In this document: one piece after another, positions 39,796 through 49,036 of the stretch
Layout: every line of letters begins with the position of its first letter
Position numbering within the stretch: the stretch's first letter is position 1
Assembly (NCBI GenBank): GCA_964631945.1
Contig: CAZWAY010000011.1
Span: 1 to 64,000, forward strand
Length of the DNA: 64,000 nucleotides
Reading direction: 5' to 3'
Origin: JABFRZ01 sp964631945
GTDB taxonomy: Bacteria > Planctomycetota > UBA1135 > GCA-002686595
Program-made: the position numbers and the translations under genes
Notes under the pieces: generated by a model
Database searches by the model: none
What the model was told of the DNA's origin: nothing
What the model saw: the letters and a program-made list of their open reading frames with translations, nothing else

Positions 39796-40664
39796 TGGAC
39801 GGCCTGGCGCTGCTCTGCAACCTGTGCGCGGACGGACCCGTGACGCTGAAGCGCCTGCGCCTCGCGGGCGTGGGCAGCCTGGCCGAGCTCGAGCGCGCCG
39901 CGCCGCCCGAGCTCGCGGAATGGCTGCACGCCTCGGTGCCCCAGGCGCGCGGCTTCGTGGAGGAGGCGCAGAAGCTCCGCCGGCGGCTGGCCGAGGAGCA
40001 GCTTTCGGTCGTGAGCCTGGACTCCGCGGCCTCCGCCGTGCGCCGGGCGCCGCGCTCCGTCCCGGAGCCGGGCGCGCCCGCGCTGGCCTCGGCGCCGCCG
40101 ACGTCCGCGCTCGAACCCCTGCGCGCGGGCCTGCTCCCCGGCCTCGACGAGGCCTTGTGCACGCGCCTCGCCCTGCACCACGTGCGCACGCTCCAGGCCC
40201 TCGGCGAGCTCGCCGGGCTGGCGCTCGCGCGCCGCACCGGCATTCCCTACTCGACCCTGCTCGAGCTCTCGCGCCAGGCGCGCCGCTTCACCATCGCGCG
40301 CACGCGCGAGTCGCAGACGAGCGTGGCGCCGTACACCGAGTCGGAGCCCGTTTCGGTCTCCGAGGCCGCGTCCGAGGCCGCCGCACCCGCCGCCGCACCC
40401 GCCGCACCCGCCGCCGCACCCCTAGCAGAGCCCGTGCCCATCGAGGCGCGCGAGCTGCGGCCGCAGGTCGTCCAGCTGCGGCACGTCGAACCCCGTCAGG
40501 TCGAGCCCCGGCCGGAAAGGGTCGACGAAGGCGAGCTGCGGGAGGTCGAACTCCGTCCCTTCGAGCCGCGTCCGAGGCGCGCGGCACACGAGCGCGAGTT
40601 CACGCGTTCCGACGAGTTCACGCTGCCGCTGGTCGAGCCCGAGTCAGCCGGCCCGTTCGGCTGA
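39795..40664 (+). CDS. Helix-hairpin-helix protein partnered with ParA
   Basis: 289 residues, coupled to the ParA gene by a one-base overlap. Two HhH-like (DUF4332-type) segments are visible: VTLKRLRLAGVGSLAELE near residue 15 and LLPGLDEALCTRLALHHVRTLQALGELAGLALARRTGIP around 115-155. A flexible Ala/Pro tract (AAPAAAPAAP, encoded by a short GCC/CCC tandem) leads to an acidic and Val/Pro/Glu-rich tail ending ESAGPFG. It may be a non-specific DNA-binding or adaptor partner that links ParA to its cargo. I do not recognise a named family for the whole protein. Confidence 0.65.
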   Translation: MDGLALLCNLCADGPVTLKRLRLAGVGSLAELERAAPPELAEWLHASVPQARGFVEEAQKLRRRLAEEQLSVVSLDSAASAVRRAPRSVPEPGAPALASAPPTSALEPLRAGLLPGLDEALCTRLALHHVRTLQALGELAGLALARRTGIPYSTLLELSRQARRFTIARTRESQTSVAPYTESEPVSVSEAASEAAAPAAAPAAPAAAPLAEPVPIEARELRPQVVQLRHVEPRQVEPRPERVDEGELREVELRPFEPRPRRAAHEREFTRSDEFTLPLVEPESAGPFG

Positions 40665-40737
40665 CGGATTTCTCCCCCGTGCTCTGCCGCGCAGACCGCG
40701 CCTCCACGGTCGGTTTCCCTCCGGCGGGGGCGCGCCC

Positions 40738-41928
40738 CTAGGCCATCACCGGCGCCGGTTCGCCGACTTTCGCCCGCTCCTCGTCCGCCGACCACACGAC
40801 GTTGTAGAGCGTGTCGCGCTCGACCGGGGTGCGACCCGCGTCGCGGATCCAGGCCACGAGCTCCGCGCGCTGGACCTGCTGCGGCGTCTTCGCGCCGGCG
40901 TCGTGGTAGATGTGCTCCTCGACCACCGTGCCGTCCACGTCGTCGGCGCCGAAGGCCAGCGCGAGCTGCGCGATCTCGATGCCGAGCATGATCCAGTAGG
41001 CCTTGACGTGCGCGATGTTGTCGAGCATCAACCTCCCGACCGCGATTTCGCGCAGCTCGTCCAGCGCGCTCGGCCCGGGCAAGTGCGACCACTCGTTGTT
41101 CTCGGGGTGGAACGAGAGCGGGATGTAGGTCTGGAAGCCGCCGGTCTCGTCCTGCAGGCGCCGCAGGCGGTCGAGGTGGTCGACCCTCTCCTCCAAAGTT
41201 TCGATGTGCCCGTGCAGCATGGTGCAGTTCGAGCGCAGCCCGGCTTTGTGAACGATGCGTGCGAGCTCCAGCCACTGCTCGCCCGTGATCTTCAGGCGAT
41301 AGCCCTGCTTGTGGATGCGCTCGGAGAAGATCTCGGCCCCGCCGCCCGGGCAGGACCCCAGCCCGGCCGCGATCAACTCGGGCAGCACCTCGGCGAGCGG
41401 CCGCTTCGCGCTCTTCGCGATCTGGTCGAGCTCGACCATCGTGAAGGCCTTGATGTGGATCGACGGACGCGCCGCCTTCACCGCGCGCAGGAGCTCGAGG
41501 TAGTACGAGTACGGGATCTTCGGCCACACGCCCGCGACCATGTGGACCTCGGTCACGGGCTCGTGGAGCTGCGCGCGGACCTTCTCGGCGGCCTGCTCGG
41601 GCGAGAGCTGGTAGGCGCCGGCCTGCCCGGGCAGGCGGTCGAACGAGCAGAAGGCGCAGAACTTGTTGCAGTAGTTGGTGTAGTTGACGTGCTGGTTGAC
41701 GTTGAAGTACGCGAGGTCCCCGTGCAGGCGCTCGCGCACGTGGTTGGCGAGCTCGCCCAGCACGTACAGCTCGTTCGTGCGGTAGAGCGCGAGCCCGTCG
41801 TCGAGGGTGAGGCGTTCGCGTGCCAGGACCCTCTCGGCGATGGCGCCGAGCCCCGCGCGTCGGGCGCGCTCGCGCAGCGTCGCGACGCCAGACTCCAGGG
41901 CGGCAGGGCTCGAATCCGTGGGGACCAT
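40738..41928 (-). CDS. mqnE: Aminofutalosine synthase MqnE (radical SAM)
   Basis: 396 residues from an ATG at 41928. The radical SAM cluster motif is Cys87-x3-Cys91-x2-Cys94 in NYCNKFCAFCSF. FNVNQHVNYTNYC before it, VHMVAGVWPKIPYSYYLELL, GGGAEIFSERI, LRSNCTMLHGHIET and PLSFHPENNEW are specific for MqnE rather than MqnC. It adds an adenosyl radical to 3-enolpyruvyl-benzoate to form aminofutalosine. mqnC shares the CITDCGFCAF pattern instead. It lies 64 bases downstream of the antiporter on the same strand. Confidence 0.92.
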   Translation of the reverse strand: MVPTDSSPAALESGVATLRERARRAGLGAIAERVLARERLTLDDGLALYRTNELYVLGELANHVRERLHGDLAYFNVNQHVNYTNYCNKFCAFCSFDRLPGQAGAYQLSPEQAAEKVRAQLHEPVTEVHMVAGVWPKIPYSYYLELLRAVKAARPSIHIKAFTMVELDQIAKSAKRPLAEVLPELIAAGLGSCPGGGAEIFSERIHKQGYRLKITGEQWLELARIVHKAGLRSNCTMLHGHIETLEERVDHLDRLRRLQDETGGFQTYIPLSFHPENNEWSHLPGPSALDELREIAVGRLMLDNIAHVKAYWIMLGIEIAQLALAFGADDVDGTVVEEHIYHDAGAKTPQQVQRAELVAWIRDAGRTPVERDTLYNVVWSADEERAKVGEPAPVMA

Positions 41929-41992
41929 GGGCTGCGAGTATAGGTTGCGGGCCTCGTCCGACCCACTGCGGCCCACGGGCGATTCGGGCGGG

Positions 41993-43567
41993 CTAACCGT
42001 TCCCGCTGGCCGGCTGCGCGCGGTCGAGCTCGAGCTGCAGGCGCGTGTGCACGAGATCGTTGATGCGTTGTGAGTCGCGCAGGGCCAGCAGGGCCTGCGA
42101 CTGGGCCGCGTGGATCGCGGTCCGCACCTCGCGCGAGACGTCCAGGCGCGCTCGCGCACGCAGGCGCTCGGCCTCGTCGCGCTCGCGCAGCGCCTCGAGC
42201 TCGTCCTGCATGGCGGTGCGCAGGTGGTGGACCGAGATGGGGCACGAGACCTCGCAGCAATACTCGTCCAGGCGCGCGATCCCGGCCTGCAGCAGGGCCT
42301 CGCGCGCGGTGCGCAGCTCGGCCGCGGTCTCGTCGCCGGCGTCGATGCGCAGGGCGCGCACCAGGGGGCCGAGCGTGAGGCCCATGGCGAACAGCGTCAC
42401 GAGCACCACGACCAGCGTCACGAACACGATCAATTCGCGTCCAGGGAAGGGCGCGCCCTCGGCCACCGTCGCGGGCAGGGCCAGGGCCGCCGCCAGCGAG
42501 ACGCTGCCGCGCACGCCGCACCAGCCGGCGACGAGCACGTTGCGGAGCGGCGGATAGCCGCCTTCCTTGGCGCGCAGGCGCGGGTTGAGGCGCAGCGGCA
42601 GGTAGCCGGCCGGGAAGATCCACACGAAGCGCGTCACGATCACCACCAGCGCCACCCCGAGCGCGCCGGCCAGCGCGTGCGGCGCGCTCAGATGTCCGCC
42701 CTGCACCAGCGCCGGTACCTCGAGCCCGATGTACAGGAAGCTCAGCGCGTTGGCCACGAACACGAGCAGGCTCCACACCGAGTAGAGGGGCGCACGGCTC
42801 TGGGCCGAGACGTGGTGGATGCGCAGGGCGACGAAGAAACCGGCCACGACCACGGCCAGCACGCTCGAGACGCCCAGCTTCAGCCCGAGCAGCGCGGCCA
42901 GGTACGGCGAGATCAGCGACAGCACGAACAGCGTCGGCGTCTCGCGCACGCGCCGGTTGAGGGCCGCGAAGACGAGCCCGACCAGGAGGCCGAGGGCCAC
43001 GCCGCCGCCCGTGACCCAGGCGAACCTGCCGACCACGGCGCCGAACTGGAAGCCTCCCGACAAGAGCAGCACCACGCAGATCTGCAGCCCCACCAGGCCC
43101 GTGCCGTCGTTCACCAGGCTCTCGCCGCCGAGGATCGCGGTCGCGCGGCGCGGGATGCGCAGGCGCTCGAGCACGGCCTGGGTCGCGACCGTGTCGGTGG
43201 GCGAGAGGATCGCGCCGAGCGCGAAGCACGCCACCCAGGGCAGCTCCGGGAAGAGCCAGCGCGCCGCCAGCCCCACCGTCAGGATGGTGAAGGCCACCAG
43301 GCCGATGGCGAGCATCAGGATCGGCCGCAGCCAGCGCCGGAAGTCGTGCCACGAGGTGTTGAAGGCGTCCGCGTACAGGAGCGGCGGCAGGAGCACCAGG
43401 AGCACCAGGTTCGGGTCCAGGCGCGGGTGCGGCAGGCCGGGCACGAGCGCCAGCGCGAGACCGGCGAGCGTCAGCGCGATCGGCAACGGCAGGCGCAGGC
43501 GCGGCGCGGCCAGGGCCGTCAGGCCGATGGTCACGAGCAGGGCCAGGATGGCGTCGAGCGAGGGCAC
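41993..43567 (-). CDS. CPA1-family Na+/H+ antiporter
   Basis: 524 residues from a GTG at 43567. About 12 membrane helices occupy residues 5-420. Family motifs are LPPLLYADAFNTSW, GAILSPTDTVATQAVLERL (transport-site Asp in the SPTDT loop), GGESLVNDGTGLV (ND motif) and GWCGVRGSVSLAAALALP. The C-terminal 110 residues are soluble, helical and charged, as in YjcE/NhaP-type members with a cytoplasmic regulatory tail; this tail contains a CCEVSC pair that is unusual. It exchanges cytoplasmic sodium or potassium for protons and helps pH or salt control. Confidence 0.92.
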   Translation of the reverse strand: MPSLDAILALLVTIGLTALAAPRLRLPLPIALTLAGLALALVPGLPHPRLDPNLVLLVLLPPLLYADAFNTSWHDFRRWLRPILMLAIGLVAFTILTVGLAARWLFPELPWVACFALGAILSPTDTVATQAVLERLRIPRRATAILGGESLVNDGTGLVGLQICVVLLLSGGFQFGAVVGRFAWVTGGGVALGLLVGLVFAALNRRVRETPTLFVLSLISPYLAALLGLKLGVSSVLAVVVAGFFVALRIHHVSAQSRAPLYSVWSLLVFVANALSFLYIGLEVPALVQGGHLSAPHALAGALGVALVVIVTRFVWIFPAGYLPLRLNPRLRAKEGGYPPLRNVLVAGWCGVRGSVSLAAALALPATVAEGAPFPGRELIVFVTLVVVLVTLFAMGLTLGPLVRALRIDAGDETAAELRTAREALLQAGIARLDEYCCEVSCPISVHHLRTAMQDELEALRERDEAERLRARARLDVSREVRTAIHAAQSQALLALRDSQRINDLVHTRLQLELDRAQPASGNG

Positions 43568-43689
43568 GGGGGCGGGAGCTTAGCCGCCCACCCCGGACCC
43601 GCAAGCCGCGCCGAAACGCGCGCGGGGGTGGATCGGACTCGTCCGATAGGGAGGATCGTGCCCATCCCGGCCGCAGTGGAGACCGACCC

Positions 43690-45069
43690 ATGACCGAAGC
43701 CAAGGGCATGCTCACCCCCAGCGAACTCGCCGAGCGCGTCGAGGACGGCGCGCTCGAGACCGTCATCGTGGCCTTCACCGACCACTACGGGCGCCTGATG
43801 GGCAAGCGCTTCGACGCGCGCTTCTTCCTGGAGGAGGCACTCGAGCACGGCGCGCACGCCTGCGACTACCTGCTGACGGTCGACATGGAGATGAACCCGG
43901 TGCCGGGCTACCGCTTCGCCAGCTGGGAGCGCGGCTACGGCGACCTGCACCTGGTACCCGACCTGGCGACGCTGCGCGTGGCGAGCTGGCTGGAGAAGAG
44001 CGCGCTGGTGCTGTGCGACGTGCACGACGTGGAGTCGCACGCGCGCGCGTCCGTGGCGCCACGTTCGATCCTGCGCGCGCAGGTGGAACGCGCCGCGCGT
44101 GCCGGCTTCTGCGCGCTGTGCGCCTCCGAGCTCGAGTACTACCTCTACCGCGGCACGCAGCGCGAGGCCCTGAGCCAGGGCTGGCGCGGGCTCGAGCCGG
44201 TCGGCCACACGCTCGAGGACTACGACCTGCGCCAGGGCGCGCGCACCGAGCCGTTCCACGCGGCCGCGCGCGCGCACCTCGCGGCCTCGGGCGTGCCGGT
44301 CGAGACCTCCAAGGGCGAATGGGGTCTCGGCCAGCACGAGCTCAACGTGCGCTACACCGAGGCGCTGGCGATGGCCGACCGCCACGCGGTCTACAAGCAG
44401 TGCCTGAAGGAGCTGGCCGACCAGCACGGCCTCGCGCTCACCTTCATGGCCAAGGTCGCCTCCGACCAGGCCGGCTCGTCGTGCCACATCCACATGAGTC
44501 TCGCGCGCGACGGCCAGAACGCCTTCGCCGGCGACGAGCCCTGCGGGCCGGTGCGCGGCTCGCGGACGTTCCGCCACTTCCTGGGCGGCTGGATCGCGCA
44601 CGCGGCCGAGCTCATGCCGTTCTACGCGCCCACCGTGAACAGCTACAAGCGCTACCAGAGCGCCTCCTGGGCCCCGACGCGCCTGGCCTGGAGCCACGAC
44701 AACCGCACGGCCGGCTTCCGCGTGGTCGGGCACGGGGAGAGCCTGCGCATCGAGTGCCGCATCCCCGGCGCCGACGCGAATCCGTACCTGGCCTTCGCGG
44801 CGTCGCTGGCCTCGGGCCTCGACGGCATCGAGCGCGAGCTCGAGCCGCCGCCGTGCTTCGCGGGCGATCTGTACGCCGCGCGCGAACTCCCGCGCGTGCC
44901 CGGCAACCTGCGCGACGCGCTGGCGGGCTTCGAGGCGAGCGCCTTCGCGCAGAGCGCCTTCGGGGCCGAGGTGGTCGAGCACTACGCGCACTTCTTCCGG
45001 AGCGAGTGGGAGGCCTGGGAGAGGGCCGTGACCGACTGGGAGCGCCAGCGCTACTTCGAGCGCATCTGA
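43690..45069 (+). CDS. Glutamine-synthetase-family gamma-glutamyl-amine ligase
   Basis: 459 residues, with a GGAG-type ribosome site before the ATG. The active-site blocks are complete: SELEYYLY, GQHELNVRYTEAL, SSCHIHMSL, APTVNSYKRYQ, and NRTAGFR with RIECRIPGADANPYLAF. The N-terminus (VIVAFTDHYGRLMGKRF) is of the GlnA3/GlnA4/PuuA type rather than the nitrogen-assimilating GlnA type I; the adenylylation-tyrosine loop is not apparent. Downstream genes encode a PuuD-like amidotransferase and an SDR, with an aldehyde dehydrogenase further on. By analogy with GlnA4-type clusters it likely glutamylates a mono- or polyamine (for example ethanolamine). Which amine cannot be read from the sequence. 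Confidence 0.88.
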   Translation: MTEAKGMLTPSELAERVEDGALETVIVAFTDHYGRLMGKRFDARFFLEEALEHGAHACDYLLTVDMEMNPVPGYRFASWERGYGDLHLVPDLATLRVASWLEKSALVLCDVHDVESHARASVAPRSILRAQVERAARAGFCALCASELEYYLYRGTQREALSQGWRGLEPVGHTLEDYDLRQGARTEPFHAAARAHLAASGVPVETSKGEWGLGQHELNVRYTEALAMADRHAVYKQCLKELADQHGLALTFMAKVASDQAGSSCHIHMSLARDGQNAFAGDEPCGPVRGSRTFRHFLGGWIAHAAELMPFYAPTVNSYKRYQSASWAPTRLAWSHDNRTAGFRVVGHGESLRIECRIPGADANPYLAFAASLASGLDGIERELEPPPCFAGDLYAARELPRVPGNLRDALAGFEASAFAQSAFGAEVVEHYAHFFRSEWEAWERAVTDWERQRYFERI

Positions 45070-45109
45070 AGCGACTGCGGAGAGTCATTGCGGCGGCGCG
45101 ACGATGGTC

Positions 45110-45135
45110 GGAGGAACCGCGGAGCCGCGGGGGTC
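45110..45135 (+). repeat. Possible partial copy of the dispersed GC-rich repeat
   Basis: The stretch TCGGAGGAACCGCGGAGCCGC matches the 5' part of copy 2 (TCGGAAGGAACCGCGGAGGCGC) with one gap and one mismatch, then diverges. It lies in the 176-base gap between the glutamine-synthetase-like gene and the ATP-grasp gene. Confidence 0.4.
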
Positions 45136-45245
45136 CGCGCTCCTGCTGCTTCTCGATACCCGCCACGCGCTCGCGCCGCGCTCCGCCCTGGCGTACCGTC
45201 TCCTCTCATGCCCGGGCCGTCGCGTCCGTCCACCGCGGTGCTCGC

Positions 45246-46580
45246 TTGACGCGCCTGCTCGTCGTGCATCCGCGCCTGGCGGACCTGCGCGGCGCCGAAC
45301 TGGCGCGCTTCGAGCCGCTGCTGCGCGCGCTCGGGCTGCGCCTGGTCCTGGCGGACCACGAGCCCGACCCGGTGCTCGCGCGCCATTTCGACGAGGTGCT
45401 GGCGCTGCCCGCGCCGCACGAGGTCGAGGCCGGCTGGCAGGTGCTCGAGCGCGCCCTCGCGGCGCAACCGGTCGACGGCGTGCTGGCGCAGACCGAGTCC
45501 GGCCTGCCCTACGGCGCGCTGGCCGCGCGCGCGCTCGGGCTGCGCGGCCCGAGCCCGGCGGCCGCGTACCTGTGCCTCGACAAGCACGCCTGCCGGCGCC
45601 GTCTGGAGCAGGCCGGCGTGGCGCAGCCGCGCTTCGCGCTGGTGCGCGACCTCGCGGGCGCCCGCCGCGCCGCGCGCGAGTTCGAGTATCCGCTGGTGCT
45701 GAAGGGCGTGGCCTCGGCCAACCAGCGCCTGGTGACGCTGGTGCGCGCGGAGTCCGAGCTCGCGCCGGCCGTGGCGCGGCTGCTGGCGGGTCTGGCGGGC
45801 TCGCGCGACGTCGCGCGCCTGACGGGCTTCGCGCGCGCGGCCGGGATCGCGCCCTCGTGCGAGCCGACGGCCGAGTTCCTGGTGGAGGCCTTCGCGCCCG
45901 GCGATCCGCTCGAGAGCGACGGCCTGGTGGTCGGGCGCGAGGTACAGAGCTTCGGCCTCACCGAGCAGATCCACGCGCGCGCGCCGAGCTTCTTCATCGA
46001 GGGCTACCTGACGCCCGCCGAGCGACCCGCGCCCGAGTGTGCGCGCCTGGAGGCGCTCACGCGCGCCGCGCTGGCGGCGGTCGGGCTCGAGGACTCGGGT
46101 TACTCGCTCGAGTTCCGCTCGGACGCCGAAGCCTCGTACCTGATCGAGATCAACGGGCGCCTGGGCTGCGACGAGGGCTTCGGCGACCTGTTCGAGGCGG
46201 TGATCGGCGCGCAGCCCCTGTTCCTGGCCTTCCTGCTGGCGATGGGGGCCGAGCCGGCTTTCACGCCGGGCGGCGTGCACGCGGCCGTGGCCTACCAGTC
46301 GTGCTACGCGGCCGGACGCGTGCGCGCGCTGCCCGCGGCGGCCGAGCTCGCGCGCCTCGAACGGCTCGATCTGCGCGTGGGCGTGAACGTGCGCCCGGGC
46401 GAGTGCACGCGCGCGCCAGGCGACCCCGAGATCCACCCGCACCTCGCCTTCGTCCTGGCCCGGGACCCCGGTTCGAGCCGCGCCGCCTACGCGCGCGCGC
46501 GCGCCGCCGTGGACGGGCTCCGCTTCGAGCTCGAGCCCGACGACCTGGAGCGGACGGGAGCCGAGCAGACGGGAACCTGA
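45246..46580 (+). CDS. ATP-grasp ligase of unknown specificity
   Basis: 444 residues from a TTG at 45246; no ATG or GTG in frame gives a better N-terminus, and an overlapping 13-residue frame (ATG 45208) ends at the same TGA. The layout is an N-terminal Rossmann-like domain (LLVVHPRLADLRGAEL), then CLDKHACRRRLEQAGVAQPRFALVRD and YPLVLKGVASANQRLV (ATP-binding lysine), then SLEFRSDAEASYLIEINGRLGCDEGFGDLFE (Mg-binding Glu and Asn). This fits the carboxylate-amine ligases. It sits between the gamma-glutamyl ligase and a secreted lipoprotein, so it could ligate a related amino acid or peptide. It is not a known PuuA-pathway enzyme. Confidence 0.82.
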   Translation: MTRLLVVHPRLADLRGAELARFEPLLRALGLRLVLADHEPDPVLARHFDEVLALPAPHEVEAGWQVLERALAAQPVDGVLAQTESGLPYGALAARALGLRGPSPAAAYLCLDKHACRRRLEQAGVAQPRFALVRDLAGARRAAREFEYPLVLKGVASANQRLVTLVRAESELAPAVARLLAGLAGSRDVARLTGFARAAGIAPSCEPTAEFLVEAFAPGDPLESDGLVVGREVQSFGLTEQIHARAPSFFIEGYLTPAERPAPECARLEALTRAALAAVGLEDSGYSLEFRSDAEASYLIEINGRLGCDEGFGDLFEAVIGAQPLFLAFLLAMGAEPAFTPGGVHAAVAYQSCYAAGRVRALPAAAELARLERLDLRVGVNVRPGECTRAPGDPEIHPHLAFVLARDPGSSRAAYARARAAVDGLRFELEPDDLERTGAEQTGT

Positions 46581-46700
46581 GGGGGTGCGGCGGTGGGGGC
46601 AAGGGCACCGGCTCAAGCAAAGCAGCCCGTCTTCCGAAGCTCGGGGCGAGGTGGCGATCCCCGCTGCCAGGTTCCGTCCCCGGCCCTCGTCTCGAATCCC

Positions 46701-48983
46701 ATGAACTCGCGCGCCCTGCTCGTGTGCTCCGTCCTCGCTGCGTCGATCGTCCCGGCCTGCGGTGGAGGAAGCGGGGGCTCGGGCAGCATCGAGGGGCTCA
46801 CGCCGCCCGAGCAGATCTCGGTCGTGACGCCCAGCTCGCCGCCCGCGCTGCCCGTCGATCCCGGCTTCGCGCCGACGTCCGACTACGCCCGCGACGCGGT
46901 CGGCGTGCACGTCTACGACCCGGCCATCGAGCCGCTCAAGCTGGTGAACGAGATCCTGTGCCTGGTCAGCCAGACGGGCGCCTCCGAACTCGTCAACGAA
47001 GGGCCCTATCTGGCCCAGGTCAACGCGACCCAGTGCCAGCAGGGCGAGGACCAGAACGCCAACAGCACGGGCCAGTCCGCGGGCGCGGTCGACACCTTCC
47101 AGCTGTGGAGCGTGGACAGCACGCGCAGCTCGAACGCCGAGCCGCAGTCCGTGCACTACTGGGTGCCCGAGGAGGACGACGGCGACCCGCTGACGATCTT
47201 CGTGCAGATGCTGCTGACGCACGGCGTGGAAGCGCTGTACCCGTTCGGAGAGTTCGAGCTCGACTTCGCCGGCGCCCAGGACGTGGCCGACCTCGCCACG
47301 CCGCGCTTCCGCGGGGCGCTCTCGGCCCGGCGCCTCGTCTCGGGCCTCTCCGGCTTCGAGCTCTACTTCCGTTCGGGCGAGCTCACGCAGGTGCCGAACC
47401 CGGGAGAGCACGCCGAGGCGACGGCCGCGACCGTGGCCGTGGGCGCCGACCTGGAGAGCGGCGCGGCGCGCATCCTGCGCCGCGAGCGCAGCGACTTCGG
47501 CGGCGGCGACACCGGGATCCTGGTCGACGAGTACCAGATCGCCTACGACGCCACGCACTTCCTGCGCGCCCTGAACGGCGGCGTTCCGCAGGCCTTCAAG
47601 CGCACCGAGTTCATCGAGAACGTGTGGCGCTACAACCTCTACCACGCCAGCGGACCCCAGGCCGGCCAGCGCGTCGAGCTCTCCTCGGGCTTCGGCTTCC
47701 GCACGGCGAGCGACGAGTACGGCTGGATCGGGTACTGGGGCATGTGGACGCCGCCCGGCGTGAGCGTGGCCAGCGGCGACACGATCACGCGCGACGAGTA
47801 CGGCTCGGCCGGCGAGGACTACACCGTGTTCCGGGCGCCCGGCCGGCTCATCCGCAGCACGCGCCACACGCTGGAGTTGTCGGAGCTCGGCGGCGTGACC
47901 TTTCAGTGGTGGTGGCACGATGCCTTCAACGCGCCGACGAGCTACGTGGTCGAGTACGACGTGCTCGGCGGGCAGTGGCAGAAGATCGGCACCCAGCAGC
48001 CCGGCGAGCCGAGCATGACCCCGCTCGTCCCCCCCGAGGCGATCGACACGGCCGCGATCGGCTTCCTGAACATGTGGTCGCAGGGTCTGGGCGGTCCCAC
48101 GGCCTTCGTGCACGGTCAGACCTCCGTGACCTACTACGCGCAGGCGTTCGTCGACGGCTCCGATCCGGTCTTCGCCGGCGGCGACCTGACGCTGTACGGC
48201 CTGGTGCAGTGCCTGGCCTGTGGCGTCAACGGCGCGGAGGCCGAGGCCGGCAACGTGTACCTGCCGGACGCGCCCGACGTCGCCACGCCGCACGTCCTGC
48301 GCTTCCAGCAGAGCGACCTGACGCTGTACCTCGACACCACCGCGACCGGTGGCGGGCTGGAGCGTGTCGGCCTCGCCACGGGGCAGGCCCCCGCCAGCGG
48401 CCCCTACACCTGGGGCATGCGCTCCGGCCCGCTGGTCACCTCGACCGCCGGCCTGGCGAGCATCTGGGACATCTGGAGCGCGGCCGAGTTCTACGTGTGG
48501 GAGACGGGCGCGAACGAATGGAACCAGCTCACGCGCGTGGTCGACGGCGGGGGACACTTCGTGGCCTTCGACGCACCGCTCGCCTTCAGCTACGTGCAGG
48601 CGCCCGGCGACGATCGCAACGGGGACGACTCCCAGGCCGGGCACACCTACTTCCTGAACTACGGCGGCGCCGGCCAGCTCTGGGGCCTGCCGCAGCAGGG
48701 GATCGACCTGAACGAGGACAGCCAGCCCGATCGCTGGTATCCGGTCGTCAACCTCGCGGACGGCCTGCTGCTCGGTCCGACCGGCAGCGAGTACGTCGTC
48801 AAGGCGATGGAGATCGAGCAACGGCTCGCCCCCGAGCCGGCCTACGCCGGCGCGCTGAACCTGGTCGGTGCGGCGGCGCTGGTCGTGCCGACCGCCAGCC
48901 TCTACTCGCAACCCGACATCGGTCCCGCGCCGCCCCTGAGCGGGCCGCCGCGCGTCGTGCAGGGCGTGGTGGTCGGGCCCTGA
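46701..48983 (+). CDS. Large secreted lipoprotein of unknown function
   Basis: 760 residues from the ATG at 46701. The signal peptide ends IVPAC (lipobox) followed by a Gly/Ser-rich linker, so it is anchored on the outer side of a membrane. The body is rich in aromatic residues, Gly and Asp with beta-type patterning: YARDAVGVHVYDPAIEPLKLVNEILCLVSQT, WRYNLYHASGPQAGQRVEL, YGWIGYWGMWTPPGV, FQWWWHDAFNAPTS. I do not recognise the family. The 120-base leader upstream is GC-rich and shows no clear signal. It lies within the gamma-glutamylation gene run without an evident biochemical link. Confidence 0.78.
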   Translation: MNSRALLVCSVLAASIVPACGGGSGGSGSIEGLTPPEQISVVTPSSPPALPVDPGFAPTSDYARDAVGVHVYDPAIEPLKLVNEILCLVSQTGASELVNEGPYLAQVNATQCQQGEDQNANSTGQSAGAVDTFQLWSVDSTRSSNAEPQSVHYWVPEEDDGDPLTIFVQMLLTHGVEALYPFGEFELDFAGAQDVADLATPRFRGALSARRLVSGLSGFELYFRSGELTQVPNPGEHAEATAATVAVGADLESGAARILRRERSDFGGGDTGILVDEYQIAYDATHFLRALNGGVPQAFKRTEFIENVWRYNLYHASGPQAGQRVELSSGFGFRTASDEYGWIGYWGMWTPPGVSVASGDTITRDEYGSAGEDYTVFRAPGRLIRSTRHTLELSELGGVTFQWWWHDAFNAPTSYVVEYDVLGGQWQKIGTQQPGEPSMTPLVPPEAIDTAAIGFLNMWSQGLGGPTAFVHGQTSVTYYAQAFVDGSDPVFAGGDLTLYGLVQCLACGVNGAEAEAGNVYLPDAPDVATPHVLRFQQSDLTLYLDTTATGGGLERVGLATGQAPASGPYTWGMRSGPLVTSTAGLASIWDIWSAAEFYVWETGANEWNQLTRVVDGGGHFVAFDAPLAFSYVQAPGDDRNGDDSQAGHTYFLNYGGAGQLWGLPQQGIDLNEDSQPDRWYPVVNLADGLLLGPTGSEYVVKAMEIEQRLAPEPAYAGALNLVGAAALVVPTASLYSQPDIGPAPPLSGPPRVVQGVVVGP

Positions 48984-49036
48984 GCGCGGCCCCCGGTTCT
49001 CGACCGACGCGCACGGCCGTCGTAGGCTCGCACTCC

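Noticed and set aside
46598..46680. Possible c-di-GMP-I (GEMM) riboswitch before the large lipoprotein gene
   Set aside because: GGGCAAGGGCACC and AGCAAAGCAGCC recall parts of the GEMM consensus, but I could not build the expected paired stems with tetraloops, so I do not call it. A covariance-model search would decide.
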